A stretch of 26,269 bases of DNA from assembly GCA_946626785.1 (NCBI GenBank), contig CAMOUY010000021.1:1-26269 (forward strand). The letters run 5' to 3'. Of this stretch, positions 15,798 to 22,814 are shown piece by piece; the first letter of the stretch is position 1; every line of letters begins with the position of its first letter. The notes beneath the pieces were generated by a model. It ran no database searches and had not been told where the DNA came from. It saw only the letters and a list, made by a program, of their open reading frames with translations. The position numbers and the translations under genes are program-made. Origin of the DNA: UBA9732 sp003456855. GTDB taxonomy: Bacteria; Spirochaetota; Spirochaetia; Sphaerochaetales; Sphaerochaetaceae.

Positions 15798-16286
15798 ATG
15801 GCTGATATGATAGTGAATCTTCTGGATATTCCGGATCTGGCTTATTGCCAGGAGAAAGAGAAGGTGCTTCTTGACGAGGGCATCATGATCAGACGTGCAA
15901 TGGTCCCGGACATGTGTGCCATCCTTGATTTCGTCGAGAGGATAGGTGGCCCGTTCAACAAGGGTGAGTGCACCGTCTGCTTCTCAAGACAGCCTGTCAG
16001 CTGCTTCATCGCAGAGAAGGATGGGGATTTGATAGGCTATGCCTGCTACGAGGCTACCAACAGGGATTTCTTCGGACCGACCAGGGTCAGGGACGACTAT
16101 CAGGGAAAGGGCATAGGAGCCGTACTTCTCCTCAGGTGTCTGCATGACATGAGGAACATCGGCTATGCCTACGCAATCATAGGGGGAATAGGCCCTGCAA
16201 AGTTCTACGAGAAGATCTGCGGAGCCAAAATAATAGAAGGGAGCACTCCGGGAATCTACAAGGATTTCAGGAAGTTTGGGAAGTAA
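15798..16286 (+). CDS. GNAT-family N-acetyltransferase
   Basis: This is an acetyl-CoA-dependent N-acyltransferase of 162 residues. The acetyl-CoA loop is in RDDYQGKGIGAVLL (R/Q-x-x-G-x-G/A motif) at about residues 97-110, preceded by the strand DGDLIGYACYEA. GGAGG sits 7 nt before the ATG. The gene is 12 nt after the mannosidase and 2 nt before the chitobiose phosphorylase, so it is a true member of the operon. One idea is re-acetylation of glucosamine-containing sugars to the N-acetyl form that GH20 and the phosphorylase require. The sequence itself does not reveal the acceptor. Confidence 0.9.
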   Translation: MADMIVNLLDIPDLAYCQEKEKVLLDEGIMIRRAMVPDMCAILDFVERIGGPFNKGECTVCFSRQPVSCFIAEKDGDLIGYACYEATNRDFFGPTRVRDDYQGKGIGAVLLLRCLHDMRNIGYAYAIIGGIGPAKFYEKICGAKIIEGSTPGIYKDFRKFGK

Positions 16287-16288
16287 GG

Positions 16289-18664
16289 ATGCAGTACGGG
16301 TACTTTGACAACGAGAGAAGAGAGTATGTGATTATCAGGCAGGATGTGCCTGTGTCCTGGACGAACTATCTGGGAACCGAGACCACAGGCACAGTCATCT
16401 CGCACAATGCGGGAGGCTACATGTTCCATGAGGACCCCGAGACCCACAGGGTCACCAGGTTCAGACCGAACGGCGTTCCTCTGGACCGTCCTGGCCACTA
16501 TGTCTACCTGAGAGACTCCTCCGATGGTGATTACTGGAGCATATCCTGGCAGCCTGTGGCAAAGAACCAGGACATCGCCTTCTACAAGACCCGCCACGGT
16601 CTCTCGTATTCAAAGTTCGAATGCTCCTACAAGGATGTCTTCGCACGCCAGACCATGTTCATCCCAAGAGGCCACAGCTGTGAGATCTGGGATGTGAAGG
16701 TCAGAAACGACGGCAAGGAGACCAAGAGGCTCTCCATATTCGGATATTGTGAGTTCAGCTTCAACATCGTTGAGATAGATAACCAGAACTTCCAGATGAG
16801 CTTGTACTGCAGTGGAACAAGGTACAAGGACGGGGTGATAGAGTGCGACAACTTCTACAACCCTGACATGTACCACTATTTCACATCATCGTTCGAGCCT
16901 TCTGGATTTGACGGCGTCAGGGATAGCTTCATCGGACTGTATCGCACAGAGAGCAACCCAATCGGAGTCGAGAGGGGCTCTCTGTCGAACAGCACCGAGC
17001 TGGGCAACAACCAGTGTGGAGCCCTTTCCTATGACTTCTACATTGAACCAGGAGAGGTCAAGCGCTTTGCCTTCATACTTGGAGTCGGCGACTTGGAGGT
17101 CGGCTTGAAGGAGAGGGCGAACTTCTCGGACCCTGAGAACGTTGACATAGCCTTCCAGGACCTTGCGGACTACTGGAAGGAGAAGATGGACACTCTCCAG
17201 GTCCACACACCTAACCAGGACATGGACACAATGCTCAACATCTGGAACCTCTACCAGAGTGAGACGAATGTGGTCTTCAGCCGCTTTGCCTCATTCATCG
17301 AGGTCGGAGGCAGAACGGGCCTTGGCTACCGTGACACGGCCCAGGATGCAATGTGTACAGTGAACTCCAACCCTGTGCAGAGCAGAAAGAGAATCGTCCA
17401 GCTGCTTAGAGGTCTTACTTCCTCAGGCTACGGACTGCATCTGTTCAGCCCGGAGGTCTTTGATCCGGACATCCCAAAGAAGGTTCCGTTCAAATCACCT
17501 ACGGTCAAGCCCATGCCTGAGCCGGGAAACATGGTCCACGGCCTTAAGGACACCTGCAGCGATGATGCCCTTTGGCTGGTCCCATCCATCTGTGAATATG
17601 TGAAGGAGACGGGAAACACCTCCTTCCTTGATATGGTCCTTGGTTATGCCGACAAGGGCGAGGGAACCGTGCTCGAGCACATGGAGAGAATCCTCAAATT
17701 CAGTGCTGAGCAGGTCGGTGAGCATGGAATCTGCCTTGGTCTTAGAGCTGACTGGAACGACTGCATAAACCTTGGTGGCGGAGAGAGCGCTCTTGTATCC
17801 TTCTTGCACTACTGGGCAATAGACGAGTTCTTGGATCTTCTTCAACACTGCGGAAAGGAGAGCCTGGTCCCTTTCTATGAAGAGATGAGGGACAAGGTCA
17901 AGGCTGCCTGTGAAAGGGAGCTTTGGGACGGCGAGTGGTACATCAGAGGCTTCACAAAGTCCGGAAGGAAGATAGGAACCCATTCTGACGTTGAGGGAAA
18001 AGTTCATCTTGAATCAAATGCATGGGCAATATGCAGTGGCCTGGCTACTGGAGAACATGGTAAAAAAACGCTCGATGCAATAGATACATACCTCTATGGT
18101 GATTGGGGCATCCATCTGAATGCACCTAGCTACAGCAAGCCTGACGATGAAGTCGGATTCGTGACCAGGGTCTACCGAGGCGTCAAGGAGAACGGTTCCA
18201 TCTTCAGCCATCCGAATCCATGGGCATGGGTCGCGGCAACCAAGATGGGAGAAGGCGACCTTGCAATGAAGTTCTACAACGCACTCTGTCCTGCAAGGCA
18301 GAACGATCTCATAGAGGTTCGCCAGAGCGAGCCTTACACCTACTGCCAGTTCATAATGGGACGCGACCACAGCGCCTACGGCAGGGCTAGGCATCCATGG
18401 CTTACAGGTTCTGCAGGCTGGGCCTACTTTGCATCCACCCATTACATGCTTGGAATAAGACCGGACTACGATGCCCTGGTCATAGACCCATGCATACCAT
18501 CCAGCTGGGATGGCTTTGAGGTCGACAGGCTCTTCCGCGGAAGGAAGGTCCATATAGTCGTCAGCAACCCAAGGCATATCCAGAAGGGAAAGGCCGTCAG
18601 GGTTCCGCTCTCAAAGCTGAGTCTCAAGGAAGAGAATGTGATCAAGGTGGAGATGGGGGAGTAG
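16289..18664 (+). CDS. chbP: N,N'-diacetylchitobiose phosphorylase (GH94)
   Basis: This enzyme phosphorolyses GlcNAc-beta-1,4-GlcNAc to GlcNAc-1-phosphate and GlcNAc. The 791-residue protein matches my memory of Vibrio chitobiose phosphorylase throughout: MQYGYFDNERREYVI, TVISHNAGGYMF near residues 35-46, RPGHYVYLRD, YWSISWQPVAK near 82-92 and RFASFIEVGGRTGLGYRDTAQD near 332-353. The general-acid motif is LRADWNDCINLGGGES, with Asp491 of WNDC, followed by GVKENGSIFSHPNPWAWVA. The HNAGGY and GGRTGLGYRDTAQD forms distinguish it from the cellobiose phosphorylase at 3454, which has NTAGGY and GRGMGFRDSCQD. There is no signal peptide. It begins 2 nt after the GNAT stop. GlcNAc-1-phosphate could go directly to UDP-GlcNAc. 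Confidence 0.93.
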   Translation: MQYGYFDNERREYVIIRQDVPVSWTNYLGTETTGTVISHNAGGYMFHEDPETHRVTRFRPNGVPLDRPGHYVYLRDSSDGDYWSISWQPVAKNQDIAFYKTRHGLSYSKFECSYKDVFARQTMFIPRGHSCEIWDVKVRNDGKETKRLSIFGYCEFSFNIVEIDNQNFQMSLYCSGTRYKDGVIECDNFYNPDMYHYFTSSFEPSGFDGVRDSFIGLYRTESNPIGVERGSLSNSTELGNNQCGALSYDFYIEPGEVKRFAFILGVGDLEVGLKERANFSDPENVDIAFQDLADYWKEKMDTLQVHTPNQDMDTMLNIWNLYQSETNVVFSRFASFIEVGGRTGLGYRDTAQDAMCTVNSNPVQSRKRIVQLLRGLTSSGYGLHLFSPEVFDPDIPKKVPFKSPTVKPMPEPGNMVHGLKDTCSDDALWLVPSICEYVKETGNTSFLDMVLGYADKGEGTVLEHMERILKFSAEQVGEHGICLGLRADWNDCINLGGGESALVSFLHYWAIDEFLDLLQHCGKESLVPFYEEMRDKVKAACERELWDGEWYIRGFTKSGRKIGTHSDVEGKVHLESNAWAICSGLATGEHGKKTLDAIDTYLYGDWGIHLNAPSYSKPDDEVGFVTRVYRGVKENGSIFSHPNPWAWVAATKMGEGDLAMKFYNALCPARQNDLIEVRQSEPYTYCQFIMGRDHSAYGRARHPWLTGSAGWAYFASTHYMLGIRPDYDALVIDPCIPSSWDGFEVDRLFRGRKVHIVVSNPRHIQKGKAVRVPLSKLSLKEENVIKVEMGE

Positions 18665-18668
18665 AAAC

Positions 18669-20438
18669 ATGACGCATGTCTCCACAGGATTTAAGACAGA
18701 CTCAAAGATAATCTCAAAACTCTTCTTCAGACTGCTTCCTGTCCAGATCCTGTTCGTGGCCATTGGAAGTGTCAACTCTGTCATTGACAGCGTTGTTGCA
18801 AGCAACGTCATAGGAATGGAAGCCATGACAGTCATAGGACTGTTCGGGCCTTACATGCAGTTTCTGGAGACCTTGAATCTTGTACTCCTCAGCGGTGCCC
18901 AGATCCTCTGCGGACAGTTTCTTGGAAAGAACCAGCTGGAGAGGACCTCCAACATCTTCTCCTTGGACCTCTTCGTAATGTCATGCATATCAATCGTCCT
19001 TTCGTTGGTCTGCATGTTCGACCCATCTTTTGTGGCAGGGATCCTTCATGGGAACATAGCCGGGCTCTCCGATTACATCAAAGGCATGTCGTTCGGTATA
19101 CTGCCAACATTGCTGAACTCCCAGCTCTCAGCCTTCCTGCAGCTTGAGCAGAAGCAGAAGCGCATCTACATAGGAATGGGCATAATGATGGCCTCCAACT
19201 TCATCCTTGACTTTGTGTTCGTCAAATACCTGAACATGGGTCTCTTTGGATTGGGACTTTCATCATCCATAAGTGCAACTCTGTTCTTCCTGATCCTGGT
19301 GTCCTGGTACTTCAAGAAGAAGTGCATCTTGAAGTTCGGCTTCAAGAGGATAATCTGGTCCGATTTCCCATCGATAATCAGCATAGGGATTCCCGGAGCG
19401 ATCTGCTCTCTGTGCCTGTCCATCAGGGGAGTCATCGTGAACATTCTGCTGATGAAGTTCTCCGGAGAGGTTGGGGTAGCCGCCCTTTCCGCCTTGAACA
19501 CCTATGGAGCTCTTCTCTTTGCAGTCACATCCGGAGTTGCCTCCGCCACCAGACTTCTTGTAAGTGTGTTCTATGGGGAGGAGGACCGTGCAAGCCTTGT
19601 TTTGGTCATGAAGACCGCACTGATCAAAGGTCTGCTGCTTCTGGTTCTTGTCTCCAGCCTTGTATTCATATTCTCGGGTCTGCTGACCGGGACAATCTAC
19701 AGGGATCCTTCGACAGAGGTGTACTCATTGACGTTGAGCCTGTTCCGAATCTATGCGTTTGCAATCCCGATCTCGGGCCTTAGCGTCATCTTCACGAACT
19801 ATTTCCAGAGCATATCAAGGATGAGAATGGTCCACATACTCTCCGTTATGGATGGCCTTCTAGGTATGGCTCTTTCAAGTCTGGTCCTTGCCCCTGTCTT
19901 CGGTGCAGTGGGAGTGTGGATATCCTTTGTCCTCAACAACGTGTACACGACCATTGCGATAGTCTTGTATGCCCATATACACAATCACAGATTCCCAAGA
20001 TGCATTGAGGATCTGCTTGCCCTTCCTGATTCGTTCGGAGTCCCGGAGGACAGAAGGCTGGATATCACCATCCACAATGCAGAGGAGGTCTCCGATACGG
20101 CAAGGCTGGTAATCGACTTCTGCGCAAACAGAGGCATAGACAGGAGAAGGGCCTACTATGCTGGTCTCTGCCTTGAGGAGATGGCTTCAAACATAGTCGA
20201 GCATGGCTTTGGTGGAAAGAAGAGCCATTCAATCGATGTGAGGGTTGTCCATAAGGCGGATCAGCTCATGCTGAGAATCAAGGATGACTGCAGGGCCTTC
20301 AACCCTGAGGAGAAGATGAAGCTCATCGACCCTGATGACGTCACACACAACATCGGACTCAGAATGGTCCACAGCCTTGCAAAGGAAACATTCTATTCCA
20401 ATGTTCTGGGGCTCAATATCTTCACAATGACAATCTAA
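18669..20438 (+). CDS. MATE-family transporter fused to C-terminal anti-sigma-type HATPase domain
   Basis: The 589-residue protein has two parts. Residues about 1-450 are a MATE/polysaccharide-flippase-like exporter with around twelve hydrophobic segments (LPVQILFVAIGSVNSVIDSV at the first). Residues about 465-589 are a GHKL ATPase domain of the SpoIIAB/RsbW class. Its N-box is CLEEMASNIVEHGF (Glu503/504, Asn508), the G1-like motif is RIKDDCRAFNP (Asp539/540), and the GLRMV segment at about 563 is a G2-like motif. The canonical G1 is D-x-G-x-G; here Cys-Arg-Ala replaces the glycines, as is common in RsbW-like proteins. It starts 4 nt after chbP, with GGGGGAG upstream, so it is the last operon gene. 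It could couple efflux or membrane state to partner-switching regulation. That role is inferred. Confidence 0.85.
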   Translation: MTHVSTGFKTDSKIISKLFFRLLPVQILFVAIGSVNSVIDSVVASNVIGMEAMTVIGLFGPYMQFLETLNLVLLSGAQILCGQFLGKNQLERTSNIFSLDLFVMSCISIVLSLVCMFDPSFVAGILHGNIAGLSDYIKGMSFGILPTLLNSQLSAFLQLEQKQKRIYIGMGIMMASNFILDFVFVKYLNMGLFGLGLSSSISATLFFLILVSWYFKKKCILKFGFKRIIWSDFPSIISIGIPGAICSLCLSIRGVIVNILLMKFSGEVGVAALSALNTYGALLFAVTSGVASATRLLVSVFYGEEDRASLVLVMKTALIKGLLLLVLVSSLVFIFSGLLTGTIYRDPSTEVYSLTLSLFRIYAFAIPISGLSVIFTNYFQSISRMRMVHILSVMDGLLGMALSSLVLAPVFGAVGVWISFVLNNVYTTIAIVLYAHIHNHRFPRCIEDLLALPDSFGVPEDRRLDITIHNAEEVSDTARLVIDFCANRGIDRRRAYYAGLCLEEMASNIVEHGFGGKKSHSIDVRVVHKADQLMLRIKDDCRAFNPEEKMKLIDPDDVTHNIGLRMVHSLAKETFYSNVLGLNIFTMTI

Positions 20439-20496
20439 AAAGTCTATCATCGTAGCAATACTCTCATTGGGGGTTTCAGATGAGAGAAAGAGTATT
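20421..20496 (+). promoter_or_regulatory. Possible promoter and start-codon hairpin before the truncated reductase
   Basis: TTCACA (20421-20426), an 18-bp spacer and TATCAT (20445-20450) could form a promoter inside the 3' end of the MATE gene. Immediately downstream, AATACTCT (20457-20464) pairs with AGAGTATT (20489-20496), and nested within, TCTCAT (20462-20467) pairs with ATGAGA (20480-20485). The inner stem includes the ATG, while the GGGGG ribosome-binding run (20469-20473) lies in its loop. Confidence 0.4.
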
Positions 20497-20779
20497 CGAC
20501 AAGGGCGAGACCTTCGCTGGAGTCCCATACGAGCTTGGACTTGAATGCGCTGAGGAAGTGAAGAGAATCTTCGGCACCGATGACATCGCTCCCATTGCCA
20601 TCAAGTGGGTCCTCATGCATGAGGCGGTGAGCGTTGTAATTCCTGGAGCCAGCAAGGCTGAGCAGCTTAAAGAGAACATCAGGGCCGCAGAGCTTCCGGA
20701 GCTGACTGCAGAGCAGATGCAGAAGGTCAAGCAGCTCTATGACTCGAAGCTCAGGGACATAATCCATCCTCAGTGGTGA
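20480..20779 (+). pseudogene. Truncated aldo/keto reductase (C-terminal third)
   Basis: The 99-residue frame matches only the end of aldo/keto reductases of the YajO/plant auxin-induced type: VFDKGETFAGVPYELGLECA, then APIAIKWVLMHEAVSVVIPGAS (the NADP-binding IPGA segment), KAEQLKENIRA and a final W. Full-length members have about 310-330 residues; here the catalytic Asp-Tyr-Lys-His part is absent. The sequence before it belongs to the intact MATE gene, so the 5' end has been lost. An ATG with GGGGG upstream exists, so a short protein might still be made, but it could not be a working reductase. Confidence 0.8.
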
Positions 20780-20805
20780 TGGTAGTATAGAATTCCTCTT
20801 TGTTG

Positions 20806-20817
20806 TATCCTTTGGCC
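20806..20817 (+). promoter_or_regulatory. -10-like hexamer 6 nt before start codon (leaderless candidate)
   Basis: TATCCT (20806-20811) ends six bases before the ATG at 20818 and no Shine-Dalgarno is present. The -35 region is poor. The same TATCCT hexamer lies just before the start at 2091. Confidence 0.3.
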
Positions 20818-21393
20818 ATGAAAGTTTATCTGATCAGACATGGCCAAAGCGAAACCAATCTCTCCGGAAAGAGGGCTGGGCAGAGTGATGTCAAACTCAC
20901 AGAACAAGGCTACAAGGATGCTCTCGAGGCAAGACGTAAGCTCTTAGGCATAAAGTTCGACAGAGTATTCTCCAGTGACCTCTCACGAGCACTGGAGACT
21001 GCAAGGACCGCACTTCCTGGTGTGGAGCCTGAGAAGGTCTCTGACATCAGGGAGATTGATGTGGGCAAGATTGCAGGGCACACTGAGGCGGAATGCGTTG
21101 AAATGTTTGGAGACCTTTGGACTGAGAACTACCCGAAACACAACTACGCTGCCTTTGGAGGGGAGAATATCCCTATGCTGAAGGAGAGGGTCTACCGATT
21201 CATGAGGTTCCTGGAAACTATAGAGAATTGCGAGAACGTGGCGGTCTTTGCCCACGGCGGCAGCATCAGAAGCATGCTTTGCTATGCCTTCCAGGCTGAC
21301 ATAGAGTGGAACAGATTCCATACAGGCAACTGCGGGGTCTCCGTGCTTGAATACAAGGACGGCTATTGGAGCGTCTGGTCCTTCAATAATTGA
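20818..21393 (+). CDS. Histidine phosphatase family protein (phosphoglycerate mutase-like)
   Basis: This is a cytoplasmic phosphatase or mutase that works through a phosphohistidine. Starting at the ATG at 20818 gives 191 residues, with the catalytic RHG at residues 7-9 (MKVYLIRHGQSETN). The second conserved Arg is in SSDLSRALETA (58), and the second His is in AHGGS (146). This is the size and motif set of the GpmB/CobC/PhoE-like branch. Cofactor-dependent phosphoglycerate mutase is less likely because the protein is short and lacks its extra loops. The longer frame from 20800 would run through the -10-like hexamer and is rejected. Substrate cannot be told from sequence. Confidence 0.9.
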   Translation: MKVYLIRHGQSETNLSGKRAGQSDVKLTEQGYKDALEARRKLLGIKFDRVFSSDLSRALETARTALPGVEPEKVSDIREIDVGKIAGHTEAECVEMFGDLWTENYPKHNYAAFGGENIPMLKERVYRFMRFLETIENCENVAVFAHGGSIRSMLCYAFQADIEWNRFHTGNCGVSVLEYKDGYWSVWSFNN

Positions 21394-21400
21394 TGCACAA

Positions 21401-21467
21401 AAGCGATTACTTTTTGGAAAAAAGCAATCTTTTTAAACAACTCCTTTTATTACAAGCAATTATTTTT
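21401..21467 (+). repeat. Three helically phased AT-rich direct repeats
   Basis: Copies are AAGCGATTACTTTTT (21401-21415), AAGCAATCTTTTT (21422-21434) and AAGCAATTATTTTT (21454-21467). Start-to-start distances are 21 and 32 bp, close to two and three helical turns, and the next promoter -35 begins 34 bp after the third copy. Each copy with its flanking A-run is also a weak A/T hairpin. They could be binding sites for an activator, bent DNA acting as an UP element, or weak termination signals for the phosphatase gene. Confidence 0.5.
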
Positions 21468-21487
21468 AATGATTTTTTCGAAATAAT

Positions 21488-21570
21488 TTGACATTTATGT
21501 CTGGATTCATTAGATTCCAGGTCGAAAGCAACGGAAAGTTGCAAATGAGTTCACCTTGAGGTGACGGAGG
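21488..21570 (+). promoter_or_regulatory. Promoter and two-hairpin leader of the 53-residue ORF
   Basis: TTGACA (21488-21493), 17-bp spacer, TAGATT (21511-21516) gives an expected start near 21523. The leader has two small perfect hairpins: GCAAC/GTTGC (21528-21542) and TCACC/GGTGA (21551-21564). GGAGG follows at 21566-21570. The second stem ends next to the ribosome binding site and could affect its accessibility. Confidence 0.6.
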
Positions 21571-21578
21571 AAAAAGAA

Positions 21579-21740
21579 ATGAGCATTGACGATTTCAGCA
21601 CAGAAGAGTTTGATTCGATTCAGCTTCAGATGAGCAACTTGGTTGATGATGACATCAACGACGATCAGAACCATCGCATCGTCGCAAGTTCCATGGAAGA
21701 CTGGGAGCAGCCGAACCAGGTTGTCTGCCTTGAGGGCTGA
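21579..21740 (+). CDS. Small acidic hypothetical protein (53 aa)
   Basis: I do not recognise this protein. ATG at 21579 with GGAGG 8 nt upstream and TGA at 21738-21740 give 53 residues beginning MSIDDFSTEEFDSIQLQMSN. It is strongly acidic (VDDDINDD around residues 22-29), has one Trp, and ends in QVVCLEG with a lone Cys four residues from the end. It has no signal peptide or membrane segment. It has its own promoter, a hairpin leader and a strong terminator at 21809, so it is a monocistronic unit and not a chance frame. A regulatory peptide, a small partner protein or a peptide precursor are all possible; nothing decides between them. Confidence 0.65.
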   Translation: MSIDDFSTEEFDSIQLQMSNLVDDDINDDQNHRIVASSMEDWEQPNQVVCLEG

Positions 21741-21808
21741 CAACCCAAACCTGGAAAAAGATAAGGGAATTAGGGTCCTGAACAAATATCGGTCTTTACG
21801 GCCACAAG

Positions 21809-21835
21809 GAAAGCCTCAGGGCTTTCTTTTTTTTT
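21809..21835 (+). terminator. Rho-independent terminator after the 53-residue ORF
   Basis: GAAAGCC (21809-21815) and GGCTTTC (21820-21826) form a 7-bp stem with a TCAG loop, followed by nine T. Confidence 0.88.
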
Positions 21836-21877
21836 ACCCATAATCTAAGATGGGTCTGCCGGACATGACATGTCTGG
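21836..21877 (+). other. Inverted repeats in the leader of the ABC binding-protein gene
   Basis: ACCCAT (21836-21841) pairs with ATGGGT (21850-21855). Next to it CCGGAC (21859-21864) pairs with GTCTGG (21872-21877) through one G-U pair. Both lie between the upstream terminator and the AGGGAG ribosome binding site at 21881. The tandem stems could be a small regulatory leader, but they do not match a riboswitch class I know. Confidence 0.4.
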
Positions 21878-21893
21878 TTTAGGGAGATATGCA

Positions 21894-22814
21894 ATGAAGA
21901 AGTTTTTGGTTGCACTTGTTGTACTTGCAGTTTCTTTCTGTGCCTTTGCAGAGGGGATTTCAGAGGTGTCGAACAATGATGGTGTGGAGCTGTCCGGTCT
22001 GAGGATCGCATCTCCAAGTGGTGCTCCTGCAATAGCGCTTGCTTCCATTGCAGTTGAGAGTCCTGACCAGTATACATTCATAGCAGCTGAGACGATCACA
22101 GCCGAGTTCGCGAACGCCACTTCGGATTTCATAATCGCCCCTATCAATGCTGGCGCCAAGCTCTACAAGATGGGTAAGTCCACATACAAGCTAGGTGCAG
22201 TTGTGTCCTGGGGCAATCTCTTCATCGCATCACAGAAGGCAGACTTCAAGCTCGAGGACATCAACGGATCCGAGATCGTCCTGTTCGGTGAGAACACGAT
22301 CAATGCCTCAGTAGCTCTCTTTGCCCTTGAAAAGAACGGCATTATCCCTGCCAAGATCACTTATCTTGGTTCTGCTGCAAACACACAGCAACTTCTGCTT
22401 TCAGACCCTCAGGCCATAGTCATGACAGCTGAGCCTGCCCTTACCGCCGCAAGCAACAAAAACCCGAGTATCGTTGGATATTCAGTCAACTCGCTCTACG
22501 GCGAGAGCGGTTTCACCCAGGCTGGTCTCTTTGTGAAGGCAGGGCTTGACCCTGCGGTTGTGGATGCGTACCTTGGACTTCTCAAGGAGTCCTGTAACAA
22601 GTGTGAGACAGATCTGGAGTCAGTTGCAGAGGCAGCCGTCAAGCTTGAGATCCTTCCCAATGTGAAGGTCGCAATGAATGCAATTCCGAACTGTGCAGTG
22701 CGTTATATGTATGCACAGGAGGCAAAGGAGCAGGTAGAGGCCACCGCAAACATCGATTTGAAGCAGTTCGGTGGTTCAGTGCCTGCTGATGATTTCTACT
22801 ATGGAGCAGAATAA
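21894..22814 (+). CDS. NMT1/SsuA-like ABC substrate-binding protein
   Basis: This periplasmic or secreted binding protein belongs to the nitrate/taurine/thiamine-precursor (TauT) importer family. The ATG at 21894 has AGGGAG 7 nt upstream and gives 306 residues. The signal peptide MKKFLVALVVLAVSFCAFA ends in an AFA cleavage site; there is no good lipobox. The body has the family's pattern: an early 'LRIASPSGAPAIALASIAVE', then DFIIAPINAGAKLYKMG near 80-95, and GSEIVLFGENTINAS. The gene is followed, with a 14-nt overlap, by its permease. The ligand cannot be told; such SBPs bind sulfonates, nitrate, bicarbonate, pyrimidine precursors and similar compounds. The longer frame from 21870 is not supported by a ribosome binding site. 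Confidence 0.85.
   Translation: MKKFLVALVVLAVSFCAFAEGISEVSNNDGVELSGLRIASPSGAPAIALASIAVESPDQYTFIAAETITAEFANATSDFIIAPINAGAKLYKMGKSTYKLGAVVSWGNLFIASQKADFKLEDINGSEIVLFGENTINASVALFALEKNGIIPAKITYLGSAANTQQLLLSDPQAIVMTAEPALTAASNKNPSIVGYSVNSLYGESGFTQAGLFVKAGLDPAVVDAYLGLLKESCNKCETDLESVAEAAVKLEILPNVKVAMNAIPNCAVRYMYAQEAKEQVEATANIDLKQFGGSVPADDFYYGAE

Noticed and set aside
21836..21893. TPP riboswitch before the NMT1-like gene
   Set aside because: Some GGG and CTGG runs look similar, but the conserved CTGAGA core and the required stem arrangement are absent.
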